From Pseudomonas sp. SCA2728.1_7 (GTDB taxonomy: Bacteria; Pseudomonadota; Gammaproteobacteria; Pseudomonadales; Pseudomonadaceae): a stretch of DNA of 64,000 nucleotides. Every line of letters begins with the position of its first letter. Within the stretch, counting starts at the first letter, position 1. Positions 37,156 through 44,609 of this stretch are shown here, piece after piece. The translations under genes were made by a program, and so were the position numbers. The notes below the pieces were generated by a model, which saw nothing but the letters and a program-made list of their open reading frames with translations, ran no database searches and was not told the origin of the DNA. Where the stretch lies: positions 2,790,001 through 2,854,000 of the forward strand of contig NZ_CP073104.1 of NCBI RefSeq assembly GCF_018138145.1, in the 5' to 3' direction.

Positions 37156-38355
37156 ATGAACAACGCTCTGAACCAGCTCCAGCCGTACCCGTTCGAAAAG
37201 CTCCGCGCTCTGCTCGGCAGCGTGACGCCGAACCCGGACAAACGCCCGATCGCCCTGTCGATCGGCGAGCCGAAACACCGTTCGCCAAGCTTCGTCGCCG
37301 AAGCCCTGGCGAACAGTCTGGATCAGATGGCCGTATACCCGACCACCCTCGGCATCCCGGCACTGCGTGAGGCGATTGGCGGTTGGTGCGAGCGTCGTTT
37401 CGGCGTGCCAAGCGGCTGGATCGATCCGGCGCGCAACGTGCTGCCGGTCAATGGCACCCGTGAAGCGCTGTTCGCGTTCACCCAGACCGTGGTCAACCGT
37501 GGCGACGACGCACTGGTGGTCAGCCCGAACCCGTTCTACCAGATCTACGAGGGCGCCGCGTTCCTCGCCGGGGCCAAGCCGCACTACCTGCCATGCCTCG
37601 ACGAAAATGGCTTCAATCCGGATTTCGATGCCGTTTCGCCAGACATCTGGAAACGCTGCCAGATCCTCTTCCTCTGCTCGCCAGGCAACCCGACCGGCGC
37701 ACTGATCCCGGTCGATACCCTGAAAAAGCTGATCGCTTTGGCCGACGAGTACGATTTCGTGATCGCCGCCGACGAGTGCTACAGCGAACTGTACTTCGAT
37801 GAGCAAACCCCGCCGCCGGGCCTGCTGACTGCTTGCGTCGAACTGGGCCGCAAGGATTTCAAACGCTGCGTGGTGTTCCACAGCCTGTCCAAGCGCTCCA
37901 ACCTGCCGGGCCTGCGTTCCGGTTTCGTCGCCGGTGATGCCGACATCCTCAAAGGCTTCCTGCTGTATCGCACCTACCACGGCTGCGCGATGCCGGTACA
38001 AACGCAACTGGCCAGCGTGGCGGCGTGGAATGACGAAGTGCATGTGCGCGCCAACCGTGCGCTGTATCGCGAGAAATTCGATGCGGTGCTGGAAATCCTT
38101 AGCCCGGTGATGGACGTGCAGCGTCCGGACGGCAGCTTCTATCTGTGGCCGAGCGTGCAAGGTGATGACGCCGCGTTCTGCCACGATCTGTTCGAGCAGG
38201 AGCACGTGACCGTGGTGCCGGGTTCTTATCTGTCCCGCGACGTCGATGGCGTCAACCCGGGCGCTGGCCGTGTGCGCATGGCGCTGGTTGCGCCGCTGGC
38301 CGAATGTGTCGAAGCCGCCGAACGGATTCGCGCCTTCATCACTCGCCAGAAGTAA
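37156..38355 (+). CDS. dapC: Succinyldiaminopimelate transaminase
   Basis: PLP-dependent class I aminotransferase that makes N-succinyl-LL-diaminopimelate in the succinylase branch of DAP/lysine synthesis. The 399-residue protein has GEPKHRSPSFV, LPVNGTREALFAFTQ, LCSPGNPTG, the Asp-Tyr region AADECYSELYFDE, and the PLP Lys in SLSKRSNLPGLRSGF. The name is chosen over other class I aminotransferases because of its place next to glnD and near dapD and dapE. A long terminator follows at once. Confidence 0.9.
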   Translation: MNNALNQLQPYPFEKLRALLGSVTPNPDKRPIALSIGEPKHRSPSFVAEALANSLDQMAVYPTTLGIPALREAIGGWCERRFGVPSGWIDPARNVLPVNGTREALFAFTQTVVNRGDDALVVSPNPFYQIYEGAAFLAGAKPHYLPCLDENGFNPDFDAVSPDIWKRCQILFLCSPGNPTGALIPVDTLKKLIALADEYDFVIAADECYSELYFDEQTPPPGLLTACVELGRKDFKRCVVFHSLSKRSNLPGLRSGFVAGDADILKGFLLYRTYHGCAMPVQTQLASVAAWNDEVHVRANRALYREKFDAVLEILSPVMDVQRPDGSFYLWPSVQGDDAAFCHDLFEQEHVTVVPGSYLSRDVDGVNPGAGRVRMALVAPLAECVEAAERIRAFITRQK

Positions 38356-38399
38356 TCATCAAGAGCCCGCACAAGGAATCCTGTGCGGGCTCTTGATGA
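38356..38399. terminator. Bidirectional terminator between dapC and the antiporter gene
   Basis: An 18-bp perfect inverted repeat (arms 38356-38373 and 38382-38399, containing CAAGAGCCCGCACA) with an 8-nt loop lies between convergent stops. T-runs are short, but the stem is very stable. Confidence 0.8.
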
Positions 38400-38400
38400 G

Positions 38401-40032
38401 TTATTTGACCTTCCCCAGATTGGCCTCACTCAGATCCAGATCGGCCAACACTTCTCTGAGGACGTCATCACCGATCTGGTGATGTCGACTGAGGCTATAC
38501 AGTTCCAGGCGCTGTGCCCTGAGCGCTTTCAGGCGCATGCGACGCTCGAGCAGATCCATCTGGAACGCCAAGGCCTGCGCTTCGGCGGAGTCGTTGAAGA
38601 CATCGAGCTGATGGCGATACTCGGACATGATCCGCGCCTTCAACTCGGCCGACAGCGCAGCCTGAGCGGCGTCCTGCGGGGTGGTTTCCTCGGTCTCCAG
38701 CGCATGAATCGCCGCTTCTGCGGTTTTGCGCCAGGCATCACGCACTTCCTGGCGCCGCTTGTCGTCCGGGCTTTTTTCGATGCCGCGCAACAGCAGAGGC
38801 AGCGCGATACAAGCCGAAACCAGCGACAGCAGAATCACTCCGGCAGCGATGAAAATCAGCAGATCACGCTCGGGAAACGCGTCCGCCCCCATCAACATCG
38901 GTACTGACATCACACCGGCCAGCGTCACCGCACCGCGCACACCGCCGACGGTCAGCAACCAGCAGGAGCGCGCGGTCGGGACTTGCGTCAGCTCGCCCTT
39001 GCCACGCAAACGGCGCAGCAGCACAGATAATCGCCAGATGCTTTGCACCCAGATAAACCGCAGTAACACCAGCGCGAAGAATATCGCCACGACATCGAGG
39101 CAGCGATAGAACAACGTTGGCCAGAGCGTCGGTTCATGGCTGACCACAGCTTTGATGATGTCCGGCAATTGCAGGCCAAGCAGGAGGAAGATCAAGCCGT
39201 TGAATGCGAACTCCAGCAGCGACCAGACGCTGCGATTAAGCAGTCGAGTGCTGGTCTGCCGAGGCAGCAGATCTAGCCAACTCTGCATCATCCCCGCCGC
39301 CACGGCCGAGAGAATGCCCGACACACCAAGTCGTTCCGCCAGCACATAGGCCGCGAACGGCAACAGCAACATGAACACCACATGGGTAGCCGGGTCATCC
39401 CAGCCACGGGCGATCATCCACGCCCGCAAGCGCCCGACCAGCCAGCTCAAGGCCACACCGACCGCCAACCCGCCGAGCGCCACCACGACAAAGGTCAGGC
39501 TGGCGTTGGTCAGCGAGAAAACGCCCGTGATGGCCGCTACCAGGGCGAACTTGAAGGTCACCAGACCCGAGGCATCGTTCATCAGCGCCTCGCCCTGCAA
39601 TATATGCATCAGCGGGGTCGGCAAACGGTTTTGCGAAATGGCCGACACCGCCACGGCATCCGTAGGCGACAACACCGCCGCCAAGGCAAATGCCACCGGC
39701 AGAGGAATGGACGGCAACAACCAATGAATGAAGTACCCAGCGCCGACCACGGTGAACAGCACCAGCCCCACCGCCAGCGTCAGGATCGGCCCGCGCAGGT
39801 GCCAGAACTCGCGCTTGGGCATGCGCCAGCCATCGGAAAACAGCAGGGGCGGCAGGAACAGAAACAGGAACAATTCGGGATCGAGGGCCACATGCAGACC
39901 GAGGGTCGGCCAGGCGAGCAAGGCGCCAGCGGCGATTTGTACCAGCGGCAGTGGCAACGGGATGACCCGTCCGACCAGCCGCGAGACGCTGACCAGCATC
40001 AGCAGGATCAGGACGGTGTAAGCGGTTTGCAT
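38401..40032 (-). CDS. Na+/H+ antiporter, CPA1 (NhaP/NHE) family
   Basis: Inner-membrane monovalent-cation/proton exchanger. The 543-residue protein has about 12 hydrophobic spans over residues 5-420. CPA1 signature parts are LFLPPLLFSDGWRM, SPTDAVAV (122-129) and EALMNDASGLV (147-157); GGVRGAVTLAGV lies near 375. A charged, helical cytoplasmic tail of about 115 residues follows and may be regulatory. It is convergent with dapC and divergent from the ArsC-like gene. Ion preference cannot be read from the sequence. Confidence 0.88.
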   Translation of the reverse strand: MQTAYTVLILLMLVSVSRLVGRVIPLPLPLVQIAAGALLAWPTLGLHVALDPELFLFLFLPPLLFSDGWRMPKREFWHLRGPILTLAVGLVLFTVVGAGYFIHWLLPSIPLPVAFALAAVLSPTDAVAVSAISQNRLPTPLMHILQGEALMNDASGLVTFKFALVAAITGVFSLTNASLTFVVVALGGLAVGVALSWLVGRLRAWMIARGWDDPATHVVFMLLLPFAAYVLAERLGVSGILSAVAAGMMQSWLDLLPRQTSTRLLNRSVWSLLEFAFNGLIFLLLGLQLPDIIKAVVSHEPTLWPTLFYRCLDVVAIFFALVLLRFIWVQSIWRLSVLLRRLRGKGELTQVPTARSCWLLTVGGVRGAVTLAGVMSVPMLMGADAFPERDLLIFIAAGVILLSLVSACIALPLLLRGIEKSPDDKRRQEVRDAWRKTAEAAIHALETEETTPQDAAQAALSAELKARIMSEYRHQLDVFNDSAEAQALAFQMDLLERRMRLKALRAQRLELYSLSRHHQIGDDVLREVLADLDLSEANLGKVK

Positions 40033-40136
40033 AAAGCGGAAATCTCAGACAATCGACAGCGTTGAACTGCCATATTAGCCGCTTAGGATGAATCTGACCG
40101 TTGCACCTATGTCGCACTGCTGGAACGCAGTCCCCA

Positions 40137-40227
40137 TGTGGGAGCGAGCCTGCTCGCGAATACGGTGGATCATTCAATATCGATGTCGCCTGATATGGCG
40201 CCTTCGCTAGCAGGCTCGCTCCCACAG
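40137..40227. repeat. Inverted REP pair, A-type arms, between divergent genes
   Basis: TGTGGGAGCGAGCCTGCTCG at 40137 faces a second arm ending at 40227 that has GCTAGC in place of GCGAGC. It is the only REP pair here that lies between two divergent genes (antiporter and ArsC-like). Confidence 0.88.
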
Positions 40228-40303
40228 GTTTTGCGTATTCACCGAAGGGTCATGGCATAATCCGACACCTTTTTTCTCTAGCACCTGTAAAGGGGGCGAT
40301 TCC

Positions 40304-40666
40304 TTGACCGTTTCAAGTAAAACGTTGCGCCTTTTCGGCATCAAAGCCTGCGACACCATGAAGAAGGCGCGCACCTGGCTCGATGAACACGCTGTCAGTT
40401 ACGACTTTCACGATTACAAAACCGCCGGCATCGACCGTGAACACCTGACCCAATGGTGTGACGAACATGGCTGGCAAACGGTGTTGAACCGCGCAGGCAC
40501 GACCTTTCGCAAACTCGACGACGAACGCAAAGCCGATCTCGACCAGTCGAAAGCCATCGAACTGATGCTCGCTCAACCCTCGATGATCAAGCGCCCGGTG
40601 CTCGATCTCGGTGACCGAACCCTGATTGGCTTCAAGCCAGATATCTACGCGGCCGCTCTGAAGTAA
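40304..40666 (+). CDS. ArsC/Spx-family (YffB-like) thioredoxin-fold protein
   Basis: A 120-residue ArsC-fold protein with a single N-terminal Cys in FGIKACDTMKKARTWLDEH and a C-terminal segment (MIKRPVLDLGDRTLIGFKPD) typical of YffB-like members. True arsenate reductase activity is doubtful. The start is TTG: AGGGGG lies 7 bases upstream, and the next ATG falls inside the CDTMKK motif. It is followed 33 bp later by dapD, with which it is probably co-transcribed, as in P. aeruginosa. Confidence 0.88.
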   Translation: MTVSSKTLRLFGIKACDTMKKARTWLDEHAVSYDFHDYKTAGIDREHLTQWCDEHGWQTVLNRAGTTFRKLDDERKADLDQSKAIELMLAQPSMIKRPVLDLGDRTLIGFKPDIYAAALK

Positions 40667-40699
40667 GCAGCCCGTCACTCTTTGTAGAGGTGTATTTAC

Positions 40700-41734
40700 A
40701 TGTCCAATTCCCTGTTCAGCATCGCCTTTGGTGTCGGCACTCAAAACCGTCAAGGCGCGTGGCTGGAAGTGTTCTACGCACAGCCACTGCTCAATCCATC
40801 GGCCGCGCTGGTCGCGGCGGTTGCGCCGATCCTCGGTTACACCGAAGGCAACCAGGCCATCACCTTCACCACCGCTCAGGCTGCGCAACTGGCCGAAGCC
40901 GTGAAAAGCATCGACGCCGTGCAAGGCAAGCTGCTGACCCGTCTGGCTGAAAGCCACAAGCCGCTGGTCGCCACTTTGCTGGCCGAAGACGCACAGTTGA
41001 CCTCGACGCCTGAGGCCTACCTCAAGCTGCACCTGCTGTCGCACCGTCTGGTCAAGCCGCACGGCGTGAGCCTGGCCGGGATCTTCCCGCTGCTGCCAAA
41101 CGTTGCCTGGACCAGCCAAGGTGCTGTTGACCTGAGCGAACTGGCGGAAATGCAACTGGAAGCCCGTCTGCGTGGCGAGCTGCTGGAAGTGTTCTCGGTG
41201 GACAAGTTCCCGAAAATGACCGACTACGTGGTTCCGGCCGGCGTGCGTATCGCTGACGCCGCGCGTCTGCGTCTGGGCGCTTACGTCGGTGAAGGCACCA
41301 CCGTCATGCACGAAGGCTTCATCAATTTCAACGCTGGCACCGAAGGCCCGGGCATGATCGAAGGCCGCGTGTCGGCTGGCGTGTTCGTCGGCAAGGGCTC
41401 GGACCTGGGCGGCGGCTGCTCGACCATGGGCACCCTGTCGGGCGGCGGCAACATCGTGATCAAGGTCGGCGAAGGCTGCCTGATCGGCGCCAACGCCGGT
41501 ATCGGTATCCCGTTAGGCGACCGCAACACCGTTGAGTCGGGCCTGTACGTGACCGCCGGTACCAAGGTGGCGCTGCTCGACGAAAACAACAACCTGGTCA
41601 AGGTTGTGAAAGCGCGTGAATTGGCTGGTCAGACTGACCTGCTGTTCCGTCGCAATTCGGAAACCGGTGCTGTGGAGTGCAAAACTCACAAGTCGGCGAT
41701 CGAACTGAACGAAGCGCTGCACGCTCACAACTAA
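40700..41734 (+). CDS. dapD: 2,3,4,5-tetrahydropyridine-2,6-dicarboxylate N-succinyltransferase
   Basis: Succinylates tetrahydrodipicolinate with succinyl-CoA, the entry to the succinylase DAP route. The 344-residue product is the longer DapD type. Its C-terminal half is a left-handed beta-helix (GAYVGEGTTVMHEGFINFN, FVGKGSDLGGGCSTMGTLSG, CLIGANAGIGIPLGD). AGAGGTG precedes the ATG. It ends just before a REP pair that separates it from csdA. Confidence 0.95.
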   Translation: MSNSLFSIAFGVGTQNRQGAWLEVFYAQPLLNPSAALVAAVAPILGYTEGNQAITFTTAQAAQLAEAVKSIDAVQGKLLTRLAESHKPLVATLLAEDAQLTSTPEAYLKLHLLSHRLVKPHGVSLAGIFPLLPNVAWTSQGAVDLSELAEMQLEARLRGELLEVFSVDKFPKMTDYVVPAGVRIADAARLRLGAYVGEGTTVMHEGFINFNAGTEGPGMIEGRVSAGVFVGKGSDLGGGCSTMGTLSGGGNIVIKVGEGCLIGANAGIGIPLGDRNTVESGLYVTAGTKVALLDENNNLVKVVKARELAGQTDLLFRRNSETGAVECKTHKSAIELNEALHAHN

Positions 41735-41751
41735 GTGCTTGGATAATCCAT

Positions 41752-41824
41752 TGTAGGAGTGAGCCTGCTCGCGATGCTTTTAGCGCCCTCACGGACGCCA
41801 TCGCGAGCAGGCTCACTCCTACAG
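41752..41824. repeat. Inverted REP pair, B-type arms
   Basis: TGTAGGAGTGAGCCTGCTCG at 41752 faces its complement ending at 41824, with a short spacer (about 27 bp). It lies between dapD and csdA, both on the plus strand, and may form the dapD mRNA 3' end. Confidence 0.9.
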
Positions 41825-41870
41825 GATTTGGCGTACATCCCGCCCCTCTTCACCAGGGCTAAAGACCGTG

Positions 41871-43073
41871 ATGATTCCCTCCCCGTGGCGCGCCGATTTC
41901 CCGGCCATCGCCGCGCTGCAACGGCAAGACCAGACTTATCTGGACAACGCTGCCACCACGCAAAAACCCCAAGCCCTGCTCGACGCGCTGACGCATTACT
42001 ACGCCAATGGCGCGGCCAATGTGCATCGCGCGCAACACCTGCCCGGCGCTCACGCGACGCAGGCGTTCGAAGACAGTCGGCTGAAGGTCGCCCAGTGGCT
42101 GAATGCCGGTGACAGCGGGCAGATCGTCTTTACCCACGGCGCCACCAGTGCGCTGAATCTCCTGGCCTATGGCCTCGAACATCTTTTCCACCCGGGCGAT
42201 GAAATTGTCATCAGCGCCCTGGAGCATCACGCCAACCTGCTGCCGTGGCAGCAACTGGCGCAACGGCGCAATCTGAAGCTGGTGATCCTGCCGCTGGATG
42301 CCGACGGTCTGATCGACCTTGCTGCCGCTGTGCACCTGATCGGCCCGCGCACGCGCTTGCTGGCGGTCAGTCAGCTGTCCAACGTGCTCGGTGCATGGCA
42401 GCCATTGCCGGCGTTGCTGGGCATGGCCAAGGCGCAGAGCGCGCTGACCGTGGTCGATGGCGCGCAGGGCGTGGTTCATGGTCGGCATGACGTGCAGGCG
42501 CTGGGTTGCGACTTTTATGTGTTTTCCAGTCACAAGCTGTATGGCCCGGATGGCCTCGGCGTGCTATTCGGGCGCAATGCAGCACTTGAGCAGTTGAAGC
42601 CCTGGCAGTTCGGCGGTGAGATGGTGCTGGAAGCCAATTATCACGACGCGCGCTTTCGCCCGGCGCCACTGGGTTTTGAAGCGGGCACGCCGCCAATTGC
42701 CAGTGTGATCGGCCTCGGCGCGACGCTGGATTATCTGGCGGGTCTGGATCAGGACGCGGTGTCTGCCCATGAAGCCGCGCTGCATGACTATTTGCTGCGT
42801 GGACTCGGGGCGCGTAATGGCATTCGCTTGCTCGGCAATCCACAACTGGCGCTGGCGAGTTTTGTCGTTGAAGGTGTGCATAACGCTGATTTGGCGCACT
42901 TGCTGACTGAGCAAGGTATTGCCGTGCGCGCCGGGCACCACTGCGCCATGCCATTGCTGAAAAGCTTTGAACTGGCCGGAGCGATTCGTGTGTCGCTGGC
43001 GCTGTACAACGACTCGGAAGATCTGGAACGCTTCTTTGAAGCGCTGGATCAGGCGCTGGAGTTGTTGCGATGA
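41871..43073 (+). CDS. csdA: Cysteine desulfurase CsdA (SufS/CsdA family)
   Basis: PLP enzyme that takes sulfur from cysteine as a persulfide. The PLP lysine is K222 in SSHKLYGPDGLG, and the persulfide Cys is C358 in RAGHHCAMPLL, the group II arrangement. TYLDNAATTQKP lies near the start. I chose the ATG at 41871; a GTG directly before it gives one more residue. The stop overlaps the csdE start as ATGA. With csdE and the facing tcdA this forms the CSD sulfur-transfer set, rather than the ISC or SUF operon. Confidence 0.93.
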   Translation: MIPSPWRADFPAIAALQRQDQTYLDNAATTQKPQALLDALTHYYANGAANVHRAQHLPGAHATQAFEDSRLKVAQWLNAGDSGQIVFTHGATSALNLLAYGLEHLFHPGDEIVISALEHHANLLPWQQLAQRRNLKLVILPLDADGLIDLAAAVHLIGPRTRLLAVSQLSNVLGAWQPLPALLGMAKAQSALTVVDGAQGVVHGRHDVQALGCDFYVFSSHKLYGPDGLGVLFGRNAALEQLKPWQFGGEMVLEANYHDARFRPAPLGFEAGTPPIASVIGLGATLDYLAGLDQDAVSAHEAALHDYLLRGLGARNGIRLLGNPQLALASFVVEGVHNADLAHLLTEQGIAVRAGHHCAMPLLKSFELAGAIRVSLALYNDSEDLERFFEALDQALELLR

Positions 43074-43474
43074 GTTTGCCGATCGAAGCGGCAGAGGCGT
43101 TGCAGATCTTTCAGAGCGCGGCCGGCTGGGAACAGCGGGCGCGGTTGTTGATGCAGTTTGGTGATCGTCTGCCGCCGCTTGGTGATGCGGATAAGTGCGA
43201 GGCCAACCGGGTGCATGGCTGTGAAAGTCAGGTGTGGCTGGTGGGATCGTTGCACGACGGTCACTGGCAATTCAGCGCCAGCAGCGATGCGCGGATGATT
43301 CGTGGGTTGGTGGCGTTGTTGCTGTTGCGGGTTAACGGTTTGTCGGTGGCTGATTTAAAGCAAATCGATTTGCCGGATTGGTTTAATCAGCTCGGCCTGT
43401 CGCGCCAGCTATCGCCATCGCGCAGCAATGGCCTGAATGCCGTGCTCCAGCGAATGAATGAGTTGGCGCTTTAA
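43070..43474 (+). CDS. csdE: SufE-family sulfur acceptor CsdE
   Basis: Accepts the persulfide from CsdA and passes it on. The 134-residue SufE-fold protein has its acceptor C51 in NRVHGCESQVWL, and a conserved GDRLPPL segment. It overlaps csdA by 4 bp. Next to it, on the opposite strand, is tcdA, whose product works with CsdA-CsdE in E. coli, supporting CsdE over SufE. Confidence 0.93.
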   Translation: MSLPIEAAEALQIFQSAAGWEQRARLLMQFGDRLPPLGDADKCEANRVHGCESQVWLVGSLHDGHWQFSASSDARMIRGLVALLLLRVNGLSVADLKQIDLPDWFNQLGLSRQLSPSRSNGLNAVLQRMNELAL

Positions 43475-43492
43475 AGCGGCTGCTTCGCAGCC

Positions 43493-43558
43493 ATCGCGAG
43501 CAGGCTCACTCCTACAATTGGAATGCGTTCCCCTGTAGGAGTGAGCCTGCTCGCGATA
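43493..43558. repeat. Inverted REP pair, B-type arms, short spacer
   Basis: ATCGCGAGCAGGCTCACTCC at ~43493 and GTAGGAGTGAGCCTGCTCGC near 43535 form a tight pair in the convergent csdE-tcdA gap. Confidence 0.9.
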
Positions 43559-43576
43559 AGGCCATAAGCCCCACCA

Positions 43577-44389
43577 TCAAATCTGAGGTTTGACTCGGTC
43601 AGCCGGGCGCCGAACACCGGCGACAATCTTGTCCACAGCCTTGGTCGCCGCGACCATGCCAAACGTCGCCGTAACCATCATCACCGCACCAAACCCGCCG
43701 GCACAGTCCAGTTTCACGCCATCGCCGACAAAACTCTTCTGCAAGCAAATGCTGCCATCCGGCTTCGGATAACGCAGTTGTTCCGTGGAAAACACACACG
43801 GCACGCTGTAATGGCGGGTCACGGTGCGCGAGAAGCCATAATCGCGCCGCAGCGTCGAGCGCACTTTCGACGCCAATGGATCGTTGAAGGTGCGGTTTAG
43901 ATCGCACACCTGAATCAACGTTGGATCAATCTGCCCGCCCGCACCGCCAGTGGTGATGATCTGGATCTTGCGGCGCTTGCACCAGGCGATCAGCGCAGCC
44001 TTGGCGTTGACCGCGTCGATGCAGTCGATCACGCAATCAATATTCGGCGTGATGTATTCGGCCATGGTGTCGCGAGTAACGAAATCCGCCACCGCGTGCA
44101 CGGTGCAATCCGGGTTGATCCCGCGCAGACGCTCGGCCATCACTTCGACCTTGGGCTTGCCGACGGTGCTGTCCAGCGCGTGCAACTGACGGTTGGCGTT
44201 ACTGACGCAGACGTCATCGAGGTCGAACAGCGAAATCTCGCCGACGCCACAACGGGCCATGGCTTCCGCCGCCCAGGAACCGACGCCACCGACGCCGACG
44301 ATCGCCACATGGGCCGCGCGCAGGCGCGCCAAGCCCTCGATGCCATACAAACGGGCAATGCCTGCAAACCGCGGATCTTCTGTACTCAT
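43577..44389 (-). CDS. tcdA: tRNA threonylcarbamoyladenosine dehydratase TcdA (CsdL)
   Basis: E1-like enzyme that uses ATP to cyclise t6A37 of ANN-decoding tRNAs to ct6A, with sulfur-transfer partners CsdA-CsdE. The nucleotide motif is VAIVGVGGVGSWAAEAMARCG (GVGGVG at 32-37), with RTFNDPLASKVRSTLRRDYG and PCVFSTEQ later. The start MSTEDPRFAGI follows GGGG at 8 bases; the ATG two codons upstream is too close to that site. At 270 aa it is full length. Confidence 0.94.
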   Translation of the reverse strand: MSTEDPRFAGIARLYGIEGLARLRAAHVAIVGVGGVGSWAAEAMARCGVGEISLFDLDDVCVSNANRQLHALDSTVGKPKVEVMAERLRGINPDCTVHAVADFVTRDTMAEYITPNIDCVIDCIDAVNAKAALIAWCKRRKIQIITTGGAGGQIDPTLIQVCDLNRTFNDPLASKVRSTLRRDYGFSRTVTRHYSVPCVFSTEQLRYPKPDGSICLQKSFVGDGVKLDCAGGFGAVMMVTATFGMVAATKAVDKIVAGVRRPADRVKPQI

Positions 44390-44435
44390 GACCATTACCC
44401 CAAAAACCGGCGCGCATTATAGGGCTACACAGCGA

Positions 44436-44460
44436 CAAGTTTTAAGCTTCGAGCTACAAG
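44436..44460. repeat. Half copy of the CAAGCTTC-type dyad
   Basis: CAAGTTTTAAGCTTCGAGCT followed by ACAAG resembles one arm of the 4736-4815 dyad. It lies between tcdA and ndvB. Confidence 0.5.
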
Positions 44461-44609
44461 TGTAAGAACTTAAGTCAAAGTCGGCTGCCCAATGTCGGGC
44501 ATTTCCCTGTCTGATGTACGACTTGCGAACTGCCGGTGTAGGATGCGCGCCCCTCGGGCGTCTAGCCGACCGATCCTCCGTTCCACAGCCTTTGGAACCC
44601 GAAATAGCT

